A stretch of 10,001 nt of DNA from Paraglomus occultum (GCA_910592205.1 CAJVPJ010001406.1:1-10001), one strand, 5' to 3'; numbered from the stretch's first letter, positions 1-9,129 are shown. Notes: generated by a model from the sequence alone, not told the origin. A program made the numbers and translations.

Positions 1-572
1 GATAATTTATTTTAAAGTTATTATGTACGTTTTCGAAAAATAAATATATTGTCAAAACTTTTCAGACACCCTACGTAATGTTATTGCGGCGATAATTCAA
101 CCAAGACTTAATAATTGATTTGCCATCAAGCGGAAAAGCAAATGGTGTGATTAAAGATGTTATGGGAGAAGAGTGTAGCTAATTTGAAGTATGTGATGGA
201 GATCTATTTCGTTAGCGCCTAAAGATATGAGTGGCTTACAGTTAAATTTACCCGAAAAAGACTCTATTCAAATAAATCGACCAAACTGTCTATGTCTCAA
301 ACCAGAAGTAATAGTTATGATAAGGAACAGAATGAACATTCTTAAAATTTTAACATATTATTTTTTCTGAAAAGCATTGCGTCCACCATACAAGTGGCGC
401 GTTATATCCATCACATGACAAACGTTTGTGGCTCAGATTTTTTCTCTGTCCATAAAGGCCGACACTCTCATCTTTCCAAGCTCTTTTGGCTAGTTGCCAA
501 AACGTGACACGTTTTCGTATAGATCTGGTGGCGAAAATACGTTGACTATCCGGAAATAGTGTCTACTACGAT
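1..572. other. Gene-free 5' flank of the RalGAP beta gene
   Basis: No reading frame in this stretch resembles a known protein, and stop codons are frequent in all frames. It should contain the promoter and 5' untranslated region of the gene that starts at 573. I see no clear TATA box. The only structured part is the pair of inverted repeats at 484-515. The first 400 bases are AT-rich and could equally be intergenic spacer or the tail of an unseen neighbour. Confidence 0.6.
484..515. promoter_or_regulatory. Two overlapping inverted repeats just upstream of the start codon
   Basis: TTTTGGC at 484-490 pairs with GCCAAAA at 496-502 around a 5-nt spacer. AAAACGTG at 499-506 pairs with CACGTTTT at 508-515 around a single A. 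Both are perfect and they share the bases AAAA. The second has CACGT half-sites of the kind bound by bHLH or bZIP dimers. It ends 57 bp before the ATG at 573, so it may be a transcription-factor site or a 5' UTR hairpin. The sequence is seen; the regulatory role is inference. Confidence 0.35.
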
Positions 573-3500
573 ATGTTTTTAGAGTGGATAACAGAATTAG
601 GACTTCTCGAACATGATCCTGGTGCGATTACCATTCTCTTATTTCTTCAATAAAGTATCAACTTTCGTCTAACATTACCTCAATCGTTTTGTACATGAAT
701 TGCAATATGAAGATAGTGGTGTCTTGTCAAAGTTTCCTCTGAATGTTCAGAAAAGTCTCATCTCAGAGATAACCCAAACTCTCCTTCAAACACGTGATTC
801 TTCGCTTTTACCTTCACCAGCTCATGTACAATGGGTAATGGAGGCCGTCGGCCAAGGATTTGCTCTGCCATTGGAGGAAATGGATATTACGGCCAATTCA
901 AAAGAATTGTATTCTCAATGGCTATTTGAGCCTAACTGCCGACCAGCGGCTATAAGGGATCTTTCTGGAAAACCGGAAGAACAGCGATTTTGGCAGGTTT
1001 GTCAATTGCATTCATTAAAAAAACGAGTCCAATTTCATAATGACCGCGTCTGTTCTGCCTTTAGGTGATATTTCATCATTATTCCCTACTCTTTCGGCCG
1101 CGTACATCCTCTAGCAATACGTCCCAGACATCCACACCGACAGCCCCTAATTTTCCAGCCTTATCAAGCTACAACGATTTCCAACGACATGTAGAGCTAT
1201 GTAAAGGTGTTTTGATAGTATTAACAATGGCAGGCCGCACATTAGGATCTCAATTTTCAGAAGAAACTTGGCGAGTGCTTTTAAAAGTTGTATTAGGCAT
1301 CACAGATTATTTGCTTCGTGAACACATATCGACTGTAAGTTCAGACAACAGCTCTGATAGATACGCGACCATGAGTATGGGCGATGAACTATGCGAACAT
1401 TTACTGCGTGTGCTTTTTGAGTTGTGGCTCAGGTCTAAAATCCAGGAAGTCGATATGTGGGACATTCTGCAAAAGTGTTTTAACAAATGGACACATAGAC
1501 AGCAGGCAATTAATCAGTGGAATGCGGCTATTTTAGGGCTTACGCAGAGAATAGTCAGAATTTTATATGGGCCACGGGAGGGAGCGGATGTTGTCAATAT
1601 TTCTGTTGGTGGATATAATGTTGGGTTAGATTTACCGAACGAATATGTTCGTTATGCATGGTATAGGATGACATATTTGATTGATAATCCATGCAGATTG
1701 CCATCAGCCAACTTTGCATTGGCTATCAATGGCATTGGACGTATAATAGAAGTCCTGCATTCAGTGGGAATGTCTAATTATAGCAAAGTAGGAAGCAGTG
1801 AGGTTGAAAATTCGCTTGATTCTATGGCGAATGGTAACGCCATATTACGTATGTTTGCGTCCTGGCTTTTTGAAGCATGCTCTATAACGCGAAAGGATGC
1901 TGATGCTCAACAAGGAAGAGCCGAAGCATTTGGTATTCTGTGTCGGATATTTTGTTCTCCTCAGCCCGAGACATTGCATCGTACTTATATAACGCAGTTC
2001 TATCTTGCTTTAACTGAAGGATTACGCGTAGACAGTTGTTTGCCAACTATTCTGATGAACACTACTTCGTTATTTGCTACTGATCTCGAAGGCGTTAGAA
2101 TGATGGTACCAGACTTTGTTGTAGGCATTAAAATGGTATTACCCAAGTTGGCATCCAACTTTAAGACTCGACTTACACTCGAAGAACTGCGGCTAGCGGC
2201 AATCCGTGCAGCAGGTACCATAATGTGTTTACCTAATCATTTTGAAAAGGTTTCTCTAAAGGAGAATTGGGATCTTGGAATGCACCAAAACGGTGATAAA
2301 GTTGTCAACGATCCAGATGAAGTGGTTGTACACGAACTGGTAAGTTTGTCGTCGAGTGTTTCCGTGTTTGTCATTGAATAGGATATTAAATTATAACATA
2401 TCCGCAGATACGTGTCTTGTACTCTGAAGAAGACTTGAGGGAAAAAAATCATAAAGACCCATCAACCCAACCGTTTACAGCTGTAAGTTGAGGTTTTCCT
2501 TGGAAAAGGGGCTAGCAGAATCATCAGATATATGTTATTGGTAATAATATTGAATGGTCGTTTACTTTTGCGCCAACGAAAAGATACTCATTACGCTTAT
2601 TCTATGCTGATCACAAAAATGTATTACAGTTGAAATACCACATCTTGGAGCTGCTGCTTTTATCACTAAAGACTGAGACGTCGTCGTACAATCTTCGGTA
2701 TCTGCTTCACCTTATCAACGTCTACGTAATTGAAGATGTTGCCTTCTGTCCCGGACTAGTCGGTGCGGTTGTGAAGTCTATACAAGAAATGGTGATTGTC
2801 TGTTAATACATTATTTCGACCGTTCTTGCGTATACCATGCTAAAGTATCAAACTCACTTGCAGTTGTTGACAATGAATCTTCCATCAGATGTGACGGCCT
2901 GTGCTTTTGACGTCTTAAAGGACTTTGTAGGATTGTATCACTACATTCAGAGAGACAGTCGGGTTAGTAACAACTTGACAAGGTCAAGCTCGCCAAGATT
3001 TGTAAAATTTTATTGACATGTTTGCTGCATAGAATTGTACCAGGGAACTCGTGTTGGTTTTCTCTCGATATATAGACAATATGCTCGCGGGTGCATGTGG
3101 TGGATTGGTATGTATCATGGCCTAGTGTCTGTAATATGAATTAGTGATTAAATTAACATTACCATTTGGAAACTAGGCTGTAACATACCACCTGGTTGAG
3201 AAAGCATATGATTGTATGATGCGTTGGATACTCGTTGGACAGTGGATCGTTGGCGACCGTGATTGTCATGAGGCAGTGATTGCAACTATTAGTCGGGGCA
3301 TATCCATCATCGCAGACGATGATGATAGCGCTTCTCAGGCAAACGCGCATACGGACAAGAAAAAGAATCGGAAAGAAAACGCACCAAATAAGTTATTTAT
3401 ACAGCGCGGAAATAAAGCTGCCACATCAAGCAATGAAAGTATTCCAAATAACAGTGGATCTGCTCGATATGGCAGGAAAGGAGAAAGCGACGTTAAACTT

Positions 3501-5590
3501 GCAGCCGAAGTAGCAATGGCGCAATTTGTCAACCATTTGGGCAACTTTCCAGCGTGGGGGGAGAACGTTGGCCCTAGCCGGGTATCTACTCTGTTCAAGA
3601 ATGATTTGAACCTCGCACATGCACAACTTGCGGCGTCGCGAGAACACAACAAAATGACCGGGGAGCTTGTTCGTTATTTCATGATTGATGGTCGGGTGAT
3701 ATTGGGGTTTGTTGAAATGCCCAAGGATGCCGCGTGGCTTGAGCGCGTAGCTAAAAGTCAAGAATTGGATGATAGTAAGGATGCCCCATCAGTCATAATA
3801 GTCATCCGTGATTCAACTGGAAAATATTCCTGGACAACACACATGCGTTACAAGCCAAACCCTCAACACGACAATGAGCAACCCAAAGATATACCGAATT
3901 CACTGCCTCTCAGTAATGTTCCCGGGCCGTCATCGCCTACCCGGACTGAGACACCATCATATTTGTTCAATAATCAAACCACTAATAATACGTTCGACGT
4001 ACCCGACGTAACTGCGTATGCTGAAAAACATGCCATGCCCACTTTAGACAGCTTGCTGGATAAACAGAATGAGCGTAAGAGAGCGTTTAACGTTGTCAAG
4101 AAACTGACACAAAAGATAAAAGAAGTCGAGGAGCGTGTATGTATTGAAAAGTGTAACAATAAAAGTCAGCAGCAGAGGTAATTATTTTTCGTATTTAGCT
4201 ATATTTTTATAAACGTACTGAAAATTTCTTATTGTTTTTTGTATCATTAGCTGTAAGGCGGTTCCGCCGGGATTGAATACATATTTAGAGAGGTAAGAAA
4301 TGACGCATTTACGCCCAAGTATTAATCATGATCTAATAAATTGTTTACAGTCCGCAGGTTTTCCGGCTATTTCTCGCACAAATGGGTTCGTTTAGCCTCG
4401 AAAATCGCCATCGCGTCATTCCGTTGAGAATATCAAGAAGATTCGTAGAAGATTTGGAGAAATTGGATGGATTCCACGAGTAAGTATAGACAGCGTTTTT
4501 TGCTTAGGTTACCTGGTGACTATAACAAGTCGTTTAATATAAACTATTTTACTCAATGCCATCAGACGAGACTACATGACTGCCTCAGTATATTATGCCA
4601 GTTCTGGGGAAGTCAACTACGAAAAATTGATCAATCTTGAAAATTACGATGACGATTTCGAAAAGTTTCTAAACGCGCTCGGATGGCCTGTACGTATTTT
4701 GTTATCGACTCACATCCTATTCACATTCTATTCACATTCTACCATTACATTAATTTAACCATTCGCTGCCATTTTTACAGATGGCACTCGAAAGTCATCC
4801 AGGATATAAAGGAAAATTGAATCACAAGATCTGCAAAACAGCTCCATACTTTGCTGATAGAACAGTCGAAATTATTTTCAATGTACCGATCCTCATCCGC
4901 AAACCCGAAACGAATGCTGATTATGCTGGATCTCTTACAGATATCTTTCGAACTGTAGCGGCCGATGACTATGTCGTCATAATATGGATAGAAGATTTAA
5001 GAGGCTTGCATAGCCTTCCGCATAAAATAGGAATGTCAGGATTGGTTTACATCTGTGTACATCCGCTACAGAATGCTACAGGATTGTATTGGATAAAGAT
5101 AATTACTCCTAAGCTTTCACACTCGAGTGGCACTGATAAAAAGATTGGGAAAGGGAAAGGCGTGATATGGAATGTATCTACCAAATTGGCAGACAATCAT
5201 CTGGTGAGTGAAGTCTTGTGTTTTATCGGGAAGTCTAGGAAAAGCAGCTTACTTCCGCGATGGTAACCATTAAAAGGAAATTAACACGTATGATGTCAAT
5301 TACAGTTTTTTGGCCCGTTGGTGGATGGTATGATTGTGAGCCGACATGCCCTTGGACTACTTGTTCGGAACACGGCAATATCAGCTCACGAAGCGTGTCG
5401 GCGTTTATTGGAAAATTACAGTAAACCGTAAGTGACTTTATTCTCTTGGTTCAATGTGGCTGATTCAATGTTTACAAACTATAATCCATCAATTATTAGT
5501 TATGCCGTCCGACGACGCTTTATTGAAGAAATACACAGACGTCATAAAAGCAGCGGGACTATATCAGAGTATGTTGTCAGTTCGTTTTAG
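573..5590 (+). CDS. RALGAPB: Ral GTPase-activating protein beta subunit, 14 exons, complete
   Basis: Exons: 573-621, 713-996, 1065-2339, 2408-2482, 2630-2791, 2864-2962, 3033-3107, 3177-4177, 4251-4292, 4351-4479, 4566-4689, 4781-5203, 5306-5427, 5500-5590. Together they give 1316 residues; the animal protein has about 1,490. Blocks shared with animal RALGAPB are MFLEW at the start, WVMEAVGQGFALPLE (about 57-71), ETWRVLL (about 178), MFASWLFEA (374-382), GRAEAFGILCRIFC (395-408), RYFMIDGRVIL (839-849), YFADRTVEIIFNVP (about 1118-1131) and LVDGMIVSRHALG (about 1250-1262). The N-terminal two thirds is a helical scaffold, followed by an acidic then basic low-complexity linker (about 720-770) and a C-terminal Rap/Ran-GAP fold (about 1020-1285). 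In animals the beta subunit is non-catalytic and is needed for the alpha subunit to stimulate GTP hydrolysis by RalA/RalB in the cytosol. The substrate in this organism is unknown. No break is visible. The first exon is the least certain, because its donor (GTGCGA) is weak. Confidence 0.93.
4251..4292 (+). other. 42-nt exon 9 of the RalGAP beta gene
   Basis: This exon has only 42 nt. It completes a codon split by intron 8 (AG|C, Ser), reads CKAVPPGLNTYLE, and ends with AG, which joins T from exon 10 (AGT, Ser). Phase 2 is kept on both sides. Skipping it would remove 14 residues without changing frame, just before the GAP fold. Confidence 0.75.
4351..5427 (+). other. Region encoding the Rap/Ran-GAP fold, apparently lacking the catalytic asparagine
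   Basis: Exons 10-13 encode the GAP fold. The hallmark strands are present: YFADRTVEIIFNVP, then DDYVVIIWIED, then LVYICVHPL, then LVDGMIVSRHALG. In catalytic members (tuberin, RalGAP alpha, Rap1GAP) the strand resembling VVIIWIED is preceded by a G-N-D motif whose Asn is the catalytic thumb. Here the same place reads A-D-D (about residues 1166-1168), so the Asn appears to be missing. Animal RALGAPB also lacks it, which fits a structural partner role. The alignment was made by eye. Confidence 0.6.
4717..4741 (+). repeat. 11-bp tandem repeat inside intron 11
   Basis: CTATTCACATT occurs twice head to tail (4717-4727, 4728-4738), followed by CTA. It lies in the 91-nt intron between exons 11 and 12 and does not affect coding. 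Probably replication slippage. Confidence 0.8.
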
Positions 5591-5622
5591 AATGACAGAA
5601 TCTTTATGCGTGATGACTGACG

Positions 5623-5644
5623 GTAAAACTTTGACAGGTTTTAC
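5623..5644 (+). other. Possible 3' UTR hairpin after the RalGAP beta stop codon
   Basis: GTAAAAC at 5623-5629 pairs perfectly with GTTTTAC at 5638-5644 around an 8-nt loop, and ACT/AGT just outside can add three pairs across a bulge. It starts 33 nt after the TAG at 5588-5590, so it should be in the 3' UTR. No AATAAA signal is seen close by. A role in RNA stability or processing is only a guess. Confidence 0.4.
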
Positions 5645-6049
5645 AGTGACATTTTTGTATCACGGTGAACAGAAAGCATAGAGGATAGAAACTGTATAAA
5701 ATGTATTATTTTTTTTTACCTTTATCCCTGAACGCGCTGGTCGCGAAAATCGACACATATCGGTATGAGACTGGATCTTGCGCGCGAAACAGTTTGATTT
5801 CTTATGGGTTCTGTTTTATATTCAGTCTAGTCTCGAAAACAAGATTCTGTGGTCAAGCCTTTGAGGAATTATACATTAAATCCTTATATTTATATTATGT
5901 AGAGAAGGCAAAGTACATTTTGTGTAATTTCATGTGTAACTTCTATTATGTAAACGAAAACGTGGGGATTATTCACTATTTTACCGAGTATGTAAAATCG
6001 GTTTTCTATAGTTAATAATAATTTGATGAATGGCCGCAATGCATAACGG

Positions 6050-6061
6050 GCATTGCAATGC
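6050..6061. repeat. 12-bp perfect palindrome
   Basis: GCATTGCAATGC reads the same on both strands. A related GCAATGCAT lies about 10 bp to its left (6036-6044). It may be a dimeric protein site or chance. No gene is close. Confidence 0.5.
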
Positions 6062-6302
6062 AATCAGGGTGAATTAATTAGCGCACGATATGCGAGACTG
6101 TGATGCCAAGACCGTGAGACTGTAGTCTAAGATGGACTTCCAATAATTACTGTAAATATGCCCAATATGAGTTGAGTTAGATCATGTCGTGCATGTTTGC
6201 TATTACTGCCACTGTCTCGTTTGATATGCAAGAAATGTAGAGTACTTTTTATAAATTTTAAATTGCGCTTGCCAGCTTCGTCGGCAGGCTCAATATCATA
6301 CC

Positions 6303-6345
6303 TATATTACGATAATAATAATAGTTTACCTTTACGGGTAATATA
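6303..6345. repeat. 8-bp inverted repeat with 27-nt loop
   Basis: TATATTAC at 6303-6310 is matched by GTAATATA at 6338-6345. Inside it, TTACC and GGTAA could form a shorter competing stem. Function unknown; chance is likely in AT-rich DNA. Confidence 0.4.
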
Positions 6346-6391
6346 CTTTACTAAAATACAGTAGTGTGTATTGCATTGTATTTATTTTAAT

Positions 6392-6412
6392 TTGTTATTT
6401 TTCATATAACAA
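6392..6412. repeat. 7-bp hairpin
   Basis: TTGTTAT at 6392-6398 pairs with ATAACAA at 6406-6412 around a T-rich 7-nt loop. It lies in spacer with no neighbouring gene to suggest a role. Confidence 0.35.
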
Positions 6413-7200
6413 TTGAGTAATAATTCGGTGTACGTGTATTATTGCGGTTTTCTAGCTCAGTGTGTCTCCAAATACATTCTGTATTTATGTGCGACTGGTT
6501 TTTTAGGGCGTATTAATAACGCGTGGCTGTAGCTGATTAACATACTGTATACGCAAAATAGAATTTTGTTAGAGAGACCCGTATAAGCAATAAGACCAAC
6601 ATGTCATTTGTTCTGATACAGCTTAAATTTTGCTTTGTTCAAAATTTCGACGAGATTGAAACAAACCATATTTGTAGCGAGTCTGCTGAATAAAATGCTG
6701 CTATGCTAAGAAGCAAAAGTTATCTGTTATGTCACAGGAATCAAGCCAATAACTGGGAGATTGGGTGTTAATGTACTATTTGATGATACCCAGAAACGAA
6801 ATCGATATAGATTTCCCGTTTAGAATATTTATTAATTACAGTAAGTAAAAAAAAGCATATAATGCGTCTTTTTTGGCATAATTTAGTAGGCTTATGAAGA
6901 AAAATGATTGTAAGCCTTTCTCCTTCTCCTTATAAATCCATCATCTAATTACCTCACTGGGTTTTCCCCGTACGTTATTTTCCGTAGGTAATAGTTTGTT
7001 TTAATAGAAGAGGTAGCTAAAATATTCGAGACCTGCAATAAAATCATAAGCGATTGAGTAACGCGATTGACATTTGTACATTGATTTTTAACATAGTTAT
7101 CGAGAAGACAGCTGTAACAACGGTTATGTCAATGGTTATTCTGGTCTTCCATCGCGGCATTGTTTTATGTTACTATGAACACGCGGTATTATACCATTCG

Positions 7201-7500
7201 TCGCTAGGTAATTTCTGATGTTTCGAAGTGAGTGCGACCAATTCCTAACATATTAAGATACGTTTTCTGACAGAGGGGAGTATTACGATCTCAGTAATAA
7301 AACGTTTGCTTATTAGTACGCGTTTTCCTATAAAGACGTCAGCTGGCAGTTATTTCTCTGCTTTCAGCTGGGCCATTAAAGATACGGTATGTCTCTATAA
7401 AGAGCTTGAAAAGGCTCACGTAATTGGGCAAACCTTTCTCTCAGAAGCAACCACAGTTGTAGCCTATCTCCAAGAAACGCATTGCTTTTTCGTCTTCGGT
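7201..7500 (+). other. Cluster of intron-like splice signals in the spacer
   Basis: At 7228 GTGAGT is followed by CTAAC at 7245-7249 and an acceptor ending CAG at 7271-7273, giving a possible 46-nt intron. A pyrimidine-rich acceptor ends at 7367. GTATGT at 7387 with an acceptor ending at 7444 outlines a possible 58-nt intron, similar in size to those of the RalGAP gene. The + frame across 7306-7503 is open for 65 codons but resembles nothing I know. It could be an unrecognised spliced transcript, a decayed gene or chance. Confidence 0.2.
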
Positions 7501-7540
7501 TGAACCATTATAACTATAATCTTTCATATACGGGTATTCC

Positions 7541-7552
7541 TATATATATATA
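7541..7552. repeat. (TA)6 microsatellite
   Basis: Six TA units in AT-rich spacer, next to more A/T. No function is suggested. Confidence 0.8.
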
Positions 7553-8040
7553 ATTTTTATCGTTTGTAACCATGCACATATTCTCTAACGAAGACTTCAC
7601 AAATACAACGATAAAATATGTCTGTAAGCAAAAATTCGACATTAATATGCAAGAAACAGACTAAAAACAAAGACAATAAACTGATATAATTTCTACGAAT
7701 ATATTTCAAGTAAACTACCCGTCAGTAGCAATGTAAAGACGAAACAATCAGAAATAAAACAATGCAATGTATATGTGTTCCCCTTTAGAAATCTTATTTG
7801 ACTCTTTCTACTGATATTCTTCTCTTATTACTATGAGCTGAACCTCAACTATCCTATTCTTATCTTCTATTATAACAGACCTCCAATTCTCCACAAACAT
7901 ACCATGAAATCGTGCATATGCAAGCGCTAATTAAACTTGTTTGCAGTATCGTTTTACGTATATGTAGTACATTTTATAGATAGCTTTTTACCTTTCTTTG
8001 CTAAAAAAAATCGTCAAAGTCAGCGAAAGAGTTTTACCGA

Positions 8041-8068
8041 TTTTGTCCCGGAATTTCAATTGACAAAA
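8041..8068. repeat. 7-bp inverted repeat, possible subterminal part of the transposon
   Basis: TTTTGTC at 8041-8047 is matched by GACAAAA at 8062-8068, with a 14-nt loop that itself contains AATT-TC-AATT. It lies about 160 bp beyond the transposase stop, where a Tc1 element's terminal region would be. Assignment to the transposon is inference, with no second copy in the window to confirm it. Confidence 0.25.
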
Positions 8069-8225
8069 ACGCAAAATCCACTTTGTTAACAGGAAAAGGT
8101 TTATTAATAGATCGAGTTCAGAATGATTTACAATACATAACTACAAAGCTTATAATTTTTGTTAAAAAATGGCTGAAAAAAGAAAGTATAGAGATTATAT
8201 GTTTAAAGTGTTCTAATATTTGGTA

Positions 8226-9110
8226 TTAGTTATTAGTAGGATTTCCTTTGCTTTGTATAACTGCTGCAATTCTATTTGGCATACTATTTACAAGATATAT
8301 TTTGCCACTCTTACTCTGTTTGAAGTATTTCCCACAACTCTTCCTTATTTTTTGGCAAGGGGTTATGGGACTGGATCTTTCTTTCCAGTTCATCCCAAAG
8401 ATGTTCAATTGAGTTCATGTCTGGACTTTGTGCAGGCCAAGGAAGACATGTAATATTATTCTCTTCTTTCCAACTTTTCACTATTCTTGCTGTATTAGTA
8501 TGAATGGGTGCATTATCCTCTTGAAAACTATATTCTCTTTATTTTCAAGAGAATTTATATAAGGTACTAAATAATCTTCCAGCACATTAATATAGTCCTT
8601 GGTATTGGCTGTAACTTTTCCATTTAATCTTATTAAAGGCCCAAGACCATCTTTGATAAACATCCCCAAACCATATGCAACTCCCAAGTACCCAGGTACC
8701 CATGAGTTGTCAAAGGGGTTGATAAACTTTTCCAGGACACTGCTTGATTTCATTGTTAATACAGTTGATCAAGATGCAACGGTCTTCTTTATTAATGATC
8801 TTACTATCTCCTCTGACTTTGTAATCAATATCCATACCTTCATCTTGTCCAAATTTCATTGTTGGTATTAGACAGTCTACATCACATCTTTCATGAGGCC
8901 TTCTCCATACCCACCTCCTACCATCACCTTTAAAAAGTTCAAACCTTGATTCATCACTCCAAATAATGCAATCCCATTCACTGCTCCATCCTTGTCTTTC
9001 CTTGGCCCAACACAACCTTTTGGTCCGGTTCCTTTCAGTTACAAGTGGTTTTCTTACTCTTACTCAACCATGAAAACCAATCTCGTGAAGGTGACTATGT
9101 CATGTATTTG
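8226..9110 (-). pseudogene. Tc1/mariner-type transposase, truncated and inactivated
   Basis: The minus strand, read in several frames, gives a Tc1 transposase of the IS630-Tc1-mariner superfamily: HLHEIGFHG, RKPLVTERNR, WAKERQGWSSEW, WSDESRFELF, WVWRRPHE, PTMKFG, DGLGPLIRLNGKV, LEDYLVPYINSLE, EDNAPIHT, LPWPAQSPDMNSIEHLWDEL and MPNRIAAVIQSKGNPT. The DDE triad codons are D at 8953-8955, D at 8515-8517 and E at 8404-8406. Spacing between the last two is 36 residues, against 34 in classic Tc1, with an extra two residues near HTNTAR. Inactivating changes are TGA at 9064-9066 (an Arg site in relatives, so CGA to TGA), TGA at 9100-9102, the insert at 8681-8837, one-base losses near 8651-8664 and 8517-8528, TAA at 8311-8313 and a small deletion near 8281-8295. 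The N-terminal DNA-binding helix-turn-helix is absent, and no terminal repeats were found. Relatives cut and paste DNA at TA sites; this copy cannot encode a full enzyme. Confidence 0.9.
8226..9110 (-). mobile_element. 5'-truncated Tc1-family DNA transposon remnant
   Basis: The extent given is the recognisable transposase coding part. The true 3' end probably lies between 8000 and 8225. The transposase-proximal end is cut off at or near 9110-9130, where CRN-like coding begins. No target-site duplication or inverted terminal repeat pair can be shown. Confidence 0.7.
8681..8837 (-). other. 157-nt insert between conserved transposase blocks, with GT-AG ends
   Basis: In Tc1 transposases PTMKFG is followed after a few glycines by a VWGCF block and then DGLGPL. 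Here about 150 nt separate KFG from that block. On the minus strand the extra sequence starts GTATGG (8837) and ends GAG (8681). Removing it joins the upstream and downstream open frames in phase 1. The insert holds an open stretch continuing the transposase frame to a TGA at 8710-8712 and a tandem TGGGTAC near its 3' end. It may be an intron, a nested insertion or filler DNA. It is longer than any intron of the neighbouring gene. Confidence 0.45.
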
Positions 9111-9129
9111 GGCTAACCTTTTTAACAGC

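Larger units (their letters stand above)
622..5499 (+). other. Set of 13 short spliceosomal introns in the RalGAP beta gene
   Basis: Introns lie at 622-712, 997-1064, 2340-2407, 2483-2629, 2792-2863, 2963-3032, 3108-3176, 4178-4250, 4293-4350, 4480-4565, 4690-4780, 5204-5305 and 5428-5499. All are GT-AG and 58-147 nt long. Donors range from canonical (GTAAGT at 2340, 2483, 4480 and 5428; GTGAGT at 5204) to weak (GTGCGA at 622, GTTTGT at 997, GTGATT at 2792). Most acceptors follow a pyrimidine-rich stretch, and possible branch sites (CTAAC or TTAAC-like) can be seen in several. Intron phases agree on both sides in every case, and this agreement is the main support for the model. Confidence 0.85.
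5591..7200. other. AT-rich spacer without a recognisable gene
   Basis: No frame here gives a protein I recognise. The longest open stretch (5701-6015, +) is rich in Y, F and I and looks like a chance product of AT-rich sequence. No tRNA or rRNA is apparent. Small inverted repeats lie at 6050-6061, 6303-6345 and 6392-6412. The first part must include the 3' UTR of the RalGAP gene. Confidence 0.6.
7501..8225. other. AT-rich spacer flanking the transposon remnant
   Basis: No gene is visible. The stretch contains a (TA)6 run at 7541-7552 and the hairpin at 8041-8068. Its right part (roughly 8000-8225) lies just 3' of the transposase stop codon and should include the transposon's 3' end. I could not define a terminal repeat, because the other end of the element is missing. 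Confidence 0.5.

Noticed and set aside
700-712. Extending exon 2 leftward to start at 700 as LQYEDSG
   Set aside because: There is no ATG in this frame before the TAA at 670-672, codon 700 is TTG, and splicing from the 573 exon gives a better match to animal RALGAPB.
3335-3761. Antisense open frames opposite exon 8
   Set aside because: They overlap well-supported coding sequence, show no family resemblance and have no independent signals.
5701-6015. 104-codon open frame after the RalGAP gene
   Set aside because: Composition is dominated by Y, F, I and L, as expected from AT-rich noncoding DNA, and nothing in it resembles a known family.
7306-7503. 65-codon open frame as a small protein gene
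   Set aside because: There is no ATG at the start (it begins with TTG), no recognisable motif, and the internal splice-like signals argue against a simple continuous frame. Kept only as part of the splice-signal cluster.
8599-8871. Plus-strand open frame across the transposon
   Set aside because: It is the reverse strand of the transposase, whose minus-strand translation matches conserved Tc1 blocks.
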